From Arachis hypogaea (taxonomy: Eukaryota > Streptophyta > Magnoliopsida > Fabales > Fabaceae), in assembly GCF_003086295.3 (NCBI RefSeq), contig NC_092041.1, forward strand, positions 99,039,827 to 99,103,826: a stretch of 64,000 nucleotides of DNA. Direction: 5' to 3'. The position numbers and the translations under genes were made by a program. The notes below the pieces were generated by a model that was not told the DNA's origin, ran no database searches, and worked only from the letters and a program-made list of their open reading frames with translations. The first letter of the stretch is position 1. Each line of letters starts with the position of its first letter. Positions 1-10,844 of the stretch are shown here, one piece after another.

Positions 1-1101
1 TTACCCTTCTCAGGTGCGATGAAAATTGGGTTTTAATCCCACTTAGTTATCCTTTATTAAACAAAGGAAGGTCAAGTGGACTAATTAGCTTGATCCTCAA
101 GTCCTAGTCAATCCCTGTGGGAGGACTAGCTTTAGAGCGATCTAGATCAATTAGAATCTGCCCATTTCAATCACTGCTGAGTTTGACAACTCAAGTGTTA
201 CCAATTACCTAACCAAAGCCAAGAGGGGAAAAATCTAAATTATTTATATAAATAAAAGAAAACAATCATGAGTCTGAAATACCTCAATTTATATCAAATA
301 AAGAAAATCATAACATGAATGGTCATTAAACAAATAAAAGAGAAAATAAATAAATAAGAACATTGAACCTGAGATGAAGAAGATAAAAATATTCCTAAGT
401 TTTAAAAATCCTAATCCTAAATCCTAAGAGAGAGGAGAGAGCTTCTCTCTCTAAAAACTACATCTAAAATTATGAAAAGTGAATTCTGATCTGATCTGAA
501 GTGATGTCCTGAGTCTTTGCATGTTCCCTGACTTTAATCTGTGTTTCTGGGCCAAAAATTGGGTTGAAATGCGGCCCAAAATCTCTGCCAGCGACTTTTA
601 TAATTCTGCAGATCGCGCACGTCACGCGGTCGCGTCGTCCACGCGATCACGTCACTCAGCATTTTTCGTACCACCCGTGCACGTCGTCCACGCATTCGCG
701 TCGTTCGTGCAGCTTCCAATCCGCGCGGTCGCATCAGGCACGCGAACGCGTCACCCTGATTTCTTCCATTTTGCGTGGTCGCGTGAGCCATGCGACCGCG
801 TGACTTCTCACTGGTCATTTCCTCAATTCCTTGTGTTCTTTCCATTTTTGCACACTTCCTCTTTGTTCCTTACGCCATTCCTGCCCTATGAAGCCTGAAA
901 CACTTAAAACACAGATCAAGGCATTGAACGATAATAAGAGAGGATTAAGATTAGCTAAATTAAGACCAAAGAAGCATGTTTTCAATCATAGAACTAAACT
1001 AGGAAGGAATTGTAAAATCATGCAAATCATATGAATAAGTGGGTGAAAAGCTTGATAAAACCACTCAATTAAATACAAAACCATAAAATAGTGGTTTATC
1101 A
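1..1101 (-). mobile_element. Partial LTR, TGATAAACCAC family
   Basis: Read on the minus strand, this LTR starts at 1101 with TGATAAACCACTATTTTATG and runs leftward off the window. It is the same family as the complete solo LTR at 10845-12288: the two share the terminal block, the CpG-rich middle (about 600-800) and the block around 60-250. The LTR sits directly against integrase coding sequence of the Tat-like relic at 1102, so it interrupted that element. Whether it is a solo LTR or one end of a full element cannot be seen. The short open frames in its CpG-rich part are not credible genes. Confidence 0.75.
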
Positions 1102-2076
1102 CTTACCTTTCCCATGAGTTGGCATCCCGATGTCGTTGCGTCGCAAGACCAGGTCATTTTGTTTTAATTCTCTTCTGAGCACTTTGGCGTTGTAGCGCAG
1201 GGCCATTCTTTACTTCAGTGCTGCTTCCGACAATTGGGCCATTTCTCTAGCCTCGTCTACCAGGTCTTTCTCTGCAGCTTCCTCTACTCCACCCAAAAGC
1301 AATCGTGGACTCAGCTTGCCGACTTCCACGGGTATCATAGCATCCACCCCATATGTCAGACAGAATGGGGTTTCCTTTGTGGACGATTGCACGGTTGTGC
1401 GGTAGGACCAGAGGACGGAGGCGAGTTCGTCAGCCCATGCTCCCTTTTTCTTATCAAGCCACTTTTTGAGGCCTAGCAAGATGACCTTATTCGCGGCCTC
1501 GACTTGGCCATTCGTTTGGGGGTGTTCCACAGATGAAAATTTTTGCTTTATACCCAAACCAGCAAGGAACTCTACGAACTTTTTATCAGTGAACTGCGTC
1601 CCATTATCAGAGATGACGACCTCAGGGATGCCGAATCGAGTTATCACTTGTTTTTACATGAACTTTCGACTATTGGATGAGGATATGCTGGCCAGTGGCT
1701 CGGCCTTTATCCACTTGGTATAGTAGTCGACGGCAACTATGAGGTATTTGACCTGCCCTGGACCTACCGGGAAGGGTCCAAGGAGGTCGACTCCCCAATG
1801 CGAGAAGGGTCGGGAAGACGTCAATATACTGAGCTCGGTTGCCGGGGCCTTGTGGAAATTGGCGTTCTCCTGGCACTTGATGCATTTCCTTATGAATTCT
1901 TGGGAGTCTCTCATCATCGATGACCAGTAATAACCAGCTCTAATGAGCTTTTTTGCTAGGGCTTTGCCCCTGATGTGGTGACCGCAGTACCCCTCATGGA
2001 CCTCTCTGAGCACATAATCCGTTTGGTCGGGGTGTAGGCATTTCAGCAAGGATTGGCTAAGTCCCTTTTTAAACAA
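1102..2076 (-). pseudogene. Integrase pseudogene of the Tat-like element
   Basis: It would insert retrotransposon cDNA into the host genome. The N-terminal HHCC zinc-binding part is visible (HEGYCGHH and CIKCQENANF). The DDE core follows, with first Asp in WGVDLLGPFP, second Asp in ISDNGTQF and Glu in NGQVEAANK. The C-terminal start RYNAKV lies just before the break. One TAA at 1651-1653 lies between the first and second catalytic Asp. Another TAA at 1210-1212 reads like a C-to-T change of a Gln codon. The frame then stays open until the LTR at 1101 truncates it. It sits downstream of the RNase H part with frameshifts between. Confidence 0.85.
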
Positions 2077-2113
2077 CTGACTTGTATGATCGCATACTTG
2101 GCCGCCTCCCTTC

Positions 2114-3403
2114 TCAACGCTCTGGCCGTCTTCTCGTTGTCGGGGAGTTTGCCGCTTTCCAAGAAATCGGTAATCGGGTCCATCCAGAGGGATCTATCTT
2201 TGTCATGTGGAGGGTGACTGCTGGTTCTTTTATCATACCTTGAATGAGAGACTGGTTGCCAGCTCCTGGTTTTGTGCTTGCTAGCTTGGATAGGAGGTCC
2301 GCCCGTGTGTTCCTTTCCCTCGGAACGTGCTGGATCGTGACCTCCTCGAATTGTTTACTCAACTCTTTGACCTTTTCCAGGTACTTCTGTAATAGTGAGT
2401 CTCTGGCTTGGTAGCTCCCATTTACTTGAGAGGTAACGACCTGCCAATCACTGCACACTTCTAGCCTCGTGGCTCCAACTTCTCTAGCTAGGATTAAGCC
2501 GCCCAAGAGGGCATCGTATTCTGCTTGGTTGTTTGACACCGGGAACTCAAACTTGATTGATTGTTCATATACGACCCCAGCGGGGCTTTCCAGGATGATC
2601 CCGGCACCTCCAGACATTTGGTTGGAGGCCCCGTCTACGTGGAGCCTCCACCGTATGCTTGTTTCCTTGGTCGGGTCTCCCGTTACCTCTACCAAGAAAT
2701 CGGCCATTGCCTGTGCCTTAATCGCATGCCTGGGCTCATACCTCAAGTCATACTAGGATAGCTCGATAGCCCAAGTCATCATTCTTCCCGCTAAGTCAGG
2801 TTTCTGGAGTACCTGGTAGATTCCCTGGTCTGTTCTCACGACCACTTGATGACCTTGGAAGTATTGTCATAATCTGCGGGAAGAGGTTAGGAGTGCCAGT
2901 ACCAACTTCAGTTTGCTGTATCTAAGTTCGGCTCCTTGGAGTGCTTTGCTCACAAAGTAGATTGGTTGTTGGGTCTTCCCTTCCTCTCGCACCAAAACCG
3001 CGGCCATCGTTTCATCTGTTATGGCCAAGTACAGGTATATTGGTTCTCCGACCTTAGGCTTCCCGAGAACTGGTGGTGCTGCAAGAATCTCTTTGAAATG
3101 CTTGAACGCTTCTTCACATGCCAAGATCCACTCGAATGCTATCCCCTTCTTCATCAAGTTGAAAAATGGCAGTGCTTTTGCAGCCGACGCACCGAGGAAA
3201 TGGGACAGTGCGGTGAGCCTTCCTGACAACCTCTGAACATCCTTGATGCAGCCTGGGCTCTTCATTTGGAGTATCGCTTGACACTTTTCGGGGTTGGCCT
3301 CCTCCCCTCTCTAGATTATCATAAACCCAGAAACTTCCCAGCTTCCATGGCAAAGGCACACTTAAGCGGGTTAAGCCTCATACCGTGTTGACGGAGGGAA
3401 GCA
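2114..3403 (-). pseudogene. RT thumb and RNase H pseudogene of the Tat-like element
   Basis: The RT part begins abruptly in the thumb (MRLNPLKCAFAMEAGKFLG) and runs through LSGRLTALSHFLGASAAKA to the first RNase H-like block (ITDETMAAVLVREE). A second RNase H block follows (HVDGASNQMSGGAGI and NNQAEYDALLGGL). The fingers and palm with the DD catalytic motif are absent, so this could never have worked as RT. A stop interrupts the region near 2867, another lies just before the second RNase H frame near 2754, and the frame is shifted near 3300. Having two RNase H-like blocks fits the Tat lineage, known for an extra archaeal-type RNase H. Confidence 0.8.
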
Positions 3404-4719
3404 ATCCTGCGTCTTATGTCCATAGCCCTTATGATAATCACAATAGAGGCTCTTGTTCCCCCTGATTCGGTCCTCTAGAGGTTGGGGCTTCGACAAGATT
3501 CCCTTCTCGACTATCTGCTGATAAACTTCTATGATGGGACGGTGAGAGGGGTGTAATTGGTGAACTTTTCGACTTGAGTAAACGGCTTGGATGTTTTGCC
3601 CGGACCGCCGTCTCTGGCATGCTCCTTCTGTCTTTCTCCGCCACGGTGCTGCCAAGGTTGATTGTAGGAGGGTTGCCGCTTGTTGGCAGCTACGACTTGA
3701 CTGACTTCTTCATCGTTGATATATTCTCTGGCTACGCTTTGGATCTCCTGCATCATCCACACCGGCTTCAAGGTGAGATGCTTCTTGAAATCCTCATTCA
3801 GGAGTCTGTTCGTCAAACACAAACTGGCCACCGAATCGGTTAGGCCGTCAATCTCCAAACACTCATCGTTGAAATGGTCCCAATATTTTCTGGTCGGCTC
3901 GCCGGGCCTTTGTGTCACCCCGAGTAAGTTGATCGGGTGTTTCGCCTTTGCAATTTGGGTAGTAAATTAGGCTAAGAAAGCATAGCTAATGTCTGAAAAC
4001 CTGGCGATAGAACCTTGCGGGAGGCTATTAAACCACAGTATTGCAGGTCCCGCCAAGGTGACCGGGAAAGCGCGACACCTGACTTCGTCGCCTACCCCCT
4101 CCAAATTCATTCTGGCCTCGAAGGCCGTTAGATGCTCCTGTGGGTCTTGCATTCCATCATACCTCATATCCGTCGGCTTATCAAAGTGCTTTGGTAGCAG
4201 GACCTCGAGGATGGAATGGTGGAAGGGGGTTGCTCCCATGATCACGAGTCGTTGTGTTCTCCTCGTTCTTTCTCTGTCGTCTTCCCGATCTCGCCCAGCG
4301 GCGCGAGTCCCTCTAGATCGGGTGTAGATCAAAGTGTCGTGCCATCTTTTGGGGCGTTCCCGGTCTACCCGGCTATTTTTAGATTCAGATCTCGGGGTGG
4401 GTATGCGCTGGGAGCGACTTCTGTGAGAAGTTCTTCCCCGGCTATCGGGAGACGGGGAATAGCTGGGATCGGAAGTTTGTTGATGGTGCTCCTGATATGC
4501 TAGTTGGCACTCCAGGTTCTGCACCCTATGGCGCAGTTCCTGCATTATCCTAGCGCTATCACTGCCAGTTCCCCAGAAGGGGCGTCTCTCTTGGGATCGT
4601 GAAGATGGCTCGGATCGTCGAGGAGGGGACCTCGTGCGTCCCCAAGAGGAAGCCACGAAGGCTGCCCCCCTCGGATTGGCCCTACCGCCTGGGTCTGCAG
4701 CACCTGGTACAACGTCCAT
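3404..4719 (-). pseudogene. gag pseudogene of the Tat-like element
   Basis: Gag would form the cytoplasmic particle that packages element RNA. The start ATG at 4719 gives an Arg/Ser-rich N-terminus. The retrotransposon gag core follows (LPKHFDKPTDMRYDG, FPVTLAGPAILWFNSLP), then a stop at 3967-3969 in the same frame. The second half resumes with QRPGEPTRKYWDHFNDECL. A one-base shift near 3535 moves the reading frame before the zinc knuckle CDYHKGYGHKTQDC. Immediately after the knuckle, at about 3400-3406, the sequence becomes RT thumb, so a deletion removed protease and most of RT. Confidence 0.8.
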
Positions 4720-4856
4720 TTAGGTGGTCCCCACAGATGGTGCCAATGTTCGGTAGGTCGGGTACCGGTCAGTTCGGAGGGATTCTCGTGTTGATAAGGT
4801 GGGGTCCGGCTTGGTTCTGGGTTGCGGGGCTGAATATGGAGTAGCCGACGTCTCAA

Positions 4857-5171
4857 GTTCTTCGCGTGGATGGGGTGTCACCTGCAAAGACACTCTGACG
4901 CTCTAGTCAGTCGTGGCGCATGCGAGAGATAGAGGTAAAGTGATATGTGTGACACATACCTTGGGGGAGGGGTAGGACCCTCCCTTTATATACCGTGTTA
5001 GAAGTGGGTCCCACAAGGGCAGACCCACCTTCCTTGAAGCTTCCCCATACAGCTGGAGTAGGGAGCTGTCAAGGACGCATGTCTGGGTCGGTGGTTGAGC
5101 GCCTCGCACCCAACCGTTCGGGTCGGGTGGCCTATGGGTCGGGTCGGCCCATGTGATGTTTGGGTCAGTAG
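4857..5171 (-). repeat. LTR piece of the Tat-like element
   Basis: Non-coding sequence upstream of gag on the minus strand, with a TATA box and an arrangement typical of an LTR plus leader. The block around CACCTGCAAAGACACTC (about 4878) recurs near 62894-62910, where a related LTR fragment lies in the same orientation. The outer (U3) end is lost where the next LTR begins at 5172. I could not place the exact LTR end or a primer-binding site. Confidence 0.55.
4982..4992 (-). promoter_or_regulatory. LTR TATA box (Tat-like element)
   Basis: The minus strand reads TATATAAAGGG, a canonical plant TATA box, about 260 bases upstream of the gag start at 4719. It is the likely former transcription start region of the decayed element. 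Confidence 0.5.
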
Positions 5172-6559
5172 TGCGGTATTTTATAATCCACAAACTAACC
5201 GGTAAGTACACCGGGTCGTACCAAGTAATACCTTACGTGAGTAAGGGTCGATCCCACGAGGATTGATGGATTAAGCAACAGTTATTGAGTGATAAGCTTA
5301 GTTAGGCAAGCAGAAAAGGGTTTTGAGATATTCAAAAGGTTTAAATTCAAACTCAGAATATAAAAAAGATAGACAAATAAATAAGTTGGAAATAAAATAT
5401 GGAGAAAACTGTTAAGGTTTCAGAGTTATCTATTTTTCCGGATTAACTTTTCTTACTAACTATTTTAATCATGTAGGATTTAATTTGTGGCAAACTATAT
5501 GTGGTTAGACCCTAATTCCTTAGACCTTTCTAGCCTCCTCTAAAATTCATTAACTACCAATTTCTTGGTCAATTAATTCCAATTAGAAGGTAAAGTTCAA
5601 ATTCCAGTTTATATGCCACAAAAATTCTAATTATCCAAAAATAAGAGGATTATATGTCACGTATCCTGTTAAATCTAAATAATTAAAATTTAGGAGAAAT
5701 TATTTTCAAGCTATTGTTCAAGTAAAGAACTTTTCCAAGTTTTACAAGAACTCAAATAGAAAGAGGGTCATACTTCCGTTCCACCCAAATTCATAAGATA
5801 AAGAGCGAAAACACTTCTTAAATTATAAATCCACACATGAATTAAAATAGAAAAAGCAATAAAATTAATCCATACAAATAGACAGAGCTCCTAACCTTAA
5901 CAATGGAGGATTAGTTGCTCATGGAATACGGAATGTAAATTTGTATAGCATTCCCTAACGGAATCCCCCTTATGGAATCTCCTAACGGAAGAGAAGTCTC
6001 TCCTTTTTATAACTAATCCTAATTAATTTAAAATATAATATCTAAAATTAAGATAATATATTTTCCTATTTTCAAATTCAAATTTGAATTTAAATCAAAA
6101 TTAATTATAACAATTAGCAAGTCTTCAATTGATGGATGGGGACCACTTGATTCCTTGACTCTGCAGCCTCTGATCTGTACTTTCTGGGCTGGAAACTAGG
6201 TCAAAACAGCCCAGAAATCGCCCCCGGCGTTTTCCTGCATTTTCTGCACGTGGCACATATCACGCGTACGCGTTGATGGTCTTTTTCCCGAGTCACGCGC
6301 ATGCGTCACTGTGCAAATCTTCAAATCACGCGTACGCGTCAGTCACGTGTACGCGTCGCTCCTCGCTGCCATCTCTTTTGATTCTTGTGCTGCAAAAACT
6401 CCATTAAATTCCGGCGAATGCTATCTAAAATAAACAAAATTACAAAAGGCTCAAAGTAGCATCCATATTGGCTAAAAGATAATTAATTCTTTATTAAACT
6501 CAACAAATTAGATGCAAATTCACTAGAAAAAGATAGAAAAGATCAGTTAGGTCGTAACA
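5172..6559 (-). mobile_element. LTR of a third family (TGTTACGACC start)
   Basis: On the minus strand the repeat starts TGTTACGACCTAACTGATC at 6559 and ends with ATACCGCA at 5172. Near its 3' end it carries the AACCGGTAAGTACACCGGGT block and the GAGTAAGGGTCGATCCCAC block. Relatives of these blocks occur in the element A, B and C LTRs. Around 6255-6360 it has several ACGCGTACGCGT-type palindromes. No coding sequence is attached and no target-site duplication is evident (AGTAG left, TTATA right). It may be a solo LTR with eroded flanks or a fragment. Confidence 0.55.
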
Positions 6560-7305
6560 TTATATAAATATGAGCTTCCTAATACATCATTTGTTATTTT
6601 TTATTAATAATATTCGCTTATAGTAATTTTATTTCATATTATTTTATTAGCTACACAAATTTTCTAATATAGAATATTTTAATTAAATTTTTTTATTGAC
6701 CAAATTAATTCATTTTTAATTTTTTAATTATCAAATTAGTTTAATTTTTTTAGGAACAACAATATAAATAAAATTAAGCAATGTATATTAAATTTTTTAA
6801 TGAAATAAACAAAATTAATTTTTATTAAAAATTAAATTCATACGTCTTTAAACAAAGAGATTATGAATCTCTTGATTTGAATATAAATTATAAATCTCTT
6901 AATTCGGTGGATTTTTAAATATAAAAAATATATAAATAAATAAAATAAACAAATAAAAGTAATCTATGAATAAATAAAAATATAGATAACCTTACTAAAA
7001 TTAAGTATGAAAGAACGTATAATAATGAAATAAAATTCATATATCTTTAAATGAAAAGACTGAAAATAAATAGTTTGTAATTAAAAAGAAAGAGAAAGAG
7101 TATTTTTATTGTGCATAGATAATCTAAAAAATTAACAATATGAATTGAGTAAAAAAAATTTATAGATGTAACAAATAAAAAAGTTTAATTTAAAAATTAA
7201 AACTTTCAAGAAGTCTCTTAATTAAAGATTCATGTTAGAATTTTAAATTTTAAAATTTTAAATAGAGTTCCCTAGTTACGAAATAGAAATTAGAATTAGA
7301 ATTTG
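6560..7305. other. AT-rich spacer, no recognised feature
   Basis: Very AT-rich sequence with homopolymer runs and no credible reading frame, RNA gene or terminal repeat. I see nothing functional in it. Confidence 0.6.
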
Positions 7306-7689
7306 AACACTACAAAAAAAACGTTGAGTACCGTTAAATTTATTGTTAAAAAACGAATATAATCCGACGGTAATTACCATCAGAAATTGCGACAGATTAT
7401 TGACTTGAAAAACCACTTGATTAATCTGATGGTATTGTTGGCACCAAAAATATTGTTTCGCCCACTGTTACCGTTGGATTTTGCCGACGGTTTATTCGAC
7501 TGTAATCTCAATTTTTTATTTTTTTAAATTTGAAATAAATGGCCAAATTTAAAATTTTTTACACAATTAGTGGTTCATTCATAAATAATCAAAAACTGTT
7601 ATTTAATTACAATAACTAATACAATGTTCAAATGTATTAGAAGTCAACTACATCAAATATGTACAATGAAACGGAAAATAAATAATTAC

Positions 7690-8175
7690 AAATCTAGGTA
7701 GTCGTCGTCGTTGGCGGCGTAGAAGGCGGTGATGTCTGCCGCCCATCACCAGGACCACTGCCACCTGTAGTAGGATCGCTGCCACCAGCAAGTAGGTTGA
7801 TGCCAGCGGCGCGCATCTGGGCCTGGTACACCTCTATCTGAGCCTTTATACATTACATCCGCCCTACTGACTCCCGGAACTCCAGCCTGAGCTCATCAGT
7901 AGACGTCACGCGGGTGAGGATCTCCAAATACCTCTCCCGATAATTGTTAAGCTCCTGAGTCTGCTGCTGAAGGCTGCGTTTGAGCTTTTGCACCTGCAGC
8001 CTCAAACCCACGCCTTCCTCGGGCTCGACGGCTGGCGGAACCTGACGACGACCTCAATGTGGATGTGCGGAGGCTGCTGGCAAAAAAATGACCTGATCCC
8101 GTATACATGGTGCTTGTACAGCGCTGAGGCAACTGCATTGAGATCGACAGTTGCCGCTACAAATCCATTGGCCGC
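7690..8175 (-). pseudogene. Ptta-like transposase, C-terminal fragment
   Basis: Minus-strand coding similarity resumes at the hAT insertion point with an Asp/Ala/Asn stretch, then YKHHVYG and, after a frameshift, FFASSLRTSTLRSSSGSAS, a Ser-rich tail typical of Ptta proteins. The sequence further left, toward 7690, is Gln/Leu-rich in one frame, suggesting the coiled-coil tail. Several frames are needed to follow it, so it is broken. Confidence 0.55.
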
Positions 8176-8183
8176 GTCTTCCC

Positions 8184-10202
8184 TAGGGTGTTCGCGGTGC
8201 GGTTTGGTTCGGTTTTGTAGAGAAAAGTCATCCGATCCAATCGTTTAATTAAACTGCGGTTCGGTTTGGTTCGATTTTTTTCTTAAGACCATCCAAACCA
8301 AACCAAACCTATTAAAATCGGTTTGGTTTGGTTCGGTTTGTTCAGTTTTTTCAATCAACTCAAAGAAAATCCTGCCATACCATTTCACAAAATTATAACA
8401 TTAAAATCATCTAACACAAATACGCAATAACTAACAAAAGTATTGATTCAATGAAATTCAACGACAAAAGAAATTAAAATAAATGAAACTCATAATCACA
8501 ATTTCACAAACATGTCAAGGAATTCCTAAATGTAGTAAAACAAATGAACTAACTCTATTAAATGACACAAAATAACACATCTAAAGGTATATTACAAATA
8601 ATAAAATTCTTCCTTTCTATTTTTAAAACCATTATATCAATCTATTTAGAATGTTGAAGACATCTTTCATAGTACAAAGAACTTCATAACTTGCAATTGA
8701 AATACACTTTCTCACAAAAAAGGCAGGCAATACATAAATACATTGTGCCCACCTAGTTCTCTTGAAACTAAAAGCCGCAACCGAGACATGTGTATAAAGA
8801 CCAATTACCTTAGACAATTGCACCTTCTGTTTATCAATTATATTGATTCCAAGCTCTCTTCTTATATCTTGCCAAAGACCAATACCAAATAATGAATAAC
8901 AAATACTAGGAATCAACAACAATGAACAATGAACAACAATGAACAAATAATTAAAAAATAGAAGCAGAAACACAACAAAATAAAAAATTACTAGCATTCA
9001 GCAACAATGAACAATGAACATCAATCAGCAACAATGAACATCAATCAGCAACAATGAACAAATAGATTGAATAGAAATTGAATACAAATAAGTTACAAAA
9101 TCAACTTAAAACAAGCAAAAATAAATTAAACCCAGCAGCTCAGAATCACAGAATCATAATTATTAATAAATTAAATCATAAAATCAACTCAAAATAAACA
9201 ACTCAAATTAACAAAATCATTAAACAAGCACAATAATCATTAGTATTATTAACAAAATTTCAAAACAAGCAAAATAAGTGTAGAAAACCAAAAATCAATT
9301 TCAGAATCACAGAATCAGAATCACAGAATCAGAGAATCACAGAACTTGAACTAAGCAAAACAAGCAAATTTGAAACCAGCAAGTCAGAAGCACAAAATCG
9401 GAGTTATTAACAAGAAATTAACAAAACCCTAAACAAATCTAGCAACTCAGAATCATAGAAATTATAATTAACAAAATCAAACCCTAACTATTTGATAATT
9501 ATAAACCCAATATGTCTAATTGCTTCAGATACATCGAAGGAGAGAAAATCAAACCTAAAGTCAAGTGGATGGGAAGGAGGAAGAGCACTGGAAGAAGACC
9601 AACCGGTGGCTGCTGTGTTGTGGGTGGCCAGGCCAGAAACGCAGCAGTACTGCTATGGGTGGCCTTAAATAGTGCTGCGGGTGGCCAGATCGGTCCTGTT
9701 GGTGCCGCTGGATGGTGCTGGACTGCTGGGTGGTGTAGTGTCTACGACCGCGAGGGTGGTGCTGGAAAGAAAAGTCCGATGGCCCTGGGAGAAAGGCTTC
9801 GACGGCGCTACGAGGTGGTGGGAGGAAGGGGTTCGCCGGCTGGGGAGGTGCTGCAAGAAGATGGGTTTGCCGCCGGCCTTGGGTTTCTTCGAGTGAGACT
9901 GAGAGTGAGTGCAGAGAGTGAAATTGAGAGAGTGAGAGTAGAGAGCGGCTAGGTTTACGTTTAGGGGGTGGGGGGTTAGGTTAGGTCACGTTATTTGGGG
10001 GTTGGGGGGTTTGGTTTTTAGGATTTTGTATAATATCGGTTCGATTTGGTTTTCATTGTCAGAACCGAAAACCGAACCAAACCGCAATAAAAATAGCAAA
10101 ACATATTTTTTTCAGTTTTTTAGTTTTTGATTTATTCGGTTTTCGGTTTTTTTGGTTCGGTTGGTTGGTTTAGTTTAGTCCAGATCAGTTTTGAACACCC
10201 TA
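8184..10202. mobile_element. Non-autonomous hAT element, 2,019 bp
   Basis: The ends are inverted (TAGGGTGTTC at left, GAACACCCTA at right) and flanked by a perfect 8-bp target-site duplication, GTCTTCCC, at 8176-8183 and 10203-10210. This is the hAT signature. Both subterminal regions are packed with GGTTTGGTTCGGTT-type repeats on opposite strands. The interior is AT-rich (8350-9500) with a GC-rich stretch (9540-9950). No hAT transposase domain is visible, so it would depend on a transposase supplied elsewhere. The GC-rich stretch could be a leftover exon or leader; the 146-codon frame at 9512-9952 has no recognisable domain. Confidence 0.85.
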
Positions 10203-10210
10203 GTCTTCCC

Positions 10211-10690
10211 CACCTTGTTGAGACTGCTAACTCGCAGCCTCTAATCTCTGTGTGTAGAACTCCTGTGTAATTAACACAAGTTATTGTGATTAGTACACTG
10301 ACAGTTACACAGTTAATCTCTAAGAATTTTATAGCAAGAGATAATCAGATGTATGTTTACTCACATAATGATCTTGAGATCACTGATCAGCAAATGTATC
10401 TTTGTTCTCCTTCAGCGTGTGGGTGTACTTAAATGTTTTCGCCAACATCACCTCGCGATCCAACGACTTCGACTACACATGTTGATTGAAACAATATGAT
10501 TAGGATGCCTAGTATTGATATGCAGAAGAATATAACTAAGTTGTTAACAAAATTTAAAGTCACTTTACATACCAGCCTGGCCTTTATCTTCATGAAGGTC
10601 GTTAAGCTGCCAGTATACTTGGAAGACCTGTCTGAGGCCCTATTAGCTCTGTTAGGGATGGTTGTACATTAGCTTAATGACATTGGTCAT
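10211..10690 (-). pseudogene. Ptta-like transposase, middle fragment
   Basis: Minus-strand blocks SSKYTGSLTTFMKIKA (about 10625-10578), then a GTATGT splice-donor-like site and an intron-like stretch, then SLDREVMLAKTFKYTHTLKE (about 10465-10405) and YTQRLEAA (about 10255). This order matches plant Ptta/En-Spm transposase. Stops follow the second block. The fragment ends at the hAT duplication at 10203-10210, and its continuation lies beyond the hAT at 8175. Confidence 0.6.
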
Positions 10691-10844
10691 CTCCTGAGTA
10701 CAGGCATTGTTGTTTAGTGCAAACATAACAACAACCTACAAACAAAAACAACAACTAAATCAACCTAAATCCACTAAATAGGAATCATAATCAATGAAAC
10801 TTAAAACAAGAACCAGACAACCATAAAAAGGAAATACATGTGAC

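Larger units (their letters stand above)
1102..5171 (-). mobile_element. Decayed Ty3-gypsy element, Tat/Ogre-like
   Basis: In minus-strand order this relic holds an LTR piece with a TATA box (about 5171-4857), gag (4719-3404), the last part of RT, RNase H and integrase (to 1102). The protease and the catalytic half of RT are missing: the gag zinc knuckle is fused directly to the RT thumb. In-frame stops and frameshifts occur in every domain. The integrase 3' end is cut by the LTR at 1-1101, so no 3' LTR is present. Lineage is judged from gag and RNase H motifs I recognise from plant Tat/Ogre elements; it was not tested by phylogeny. Confidence 0.8.

Noticed and set aside
521..898. 125-codon open frame in the left LTR
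   Set aside because: It lies in the CpG-rich part of an LTR, overlaps other open frames on both strands and has no domain.
5172..6559. Target-site duplication for the TGTTACGACC LTR
   Set aside because: TTATA occurs near both ends, but using it would leave the LTR without TG/CA ends on the left side.
8632..8997. Minus-strand 121-codon frame in the hAT interior
   Set aside because: Low-complexity hydrophobic start, no recognisable domain; likely chance in AT-rich DNA.
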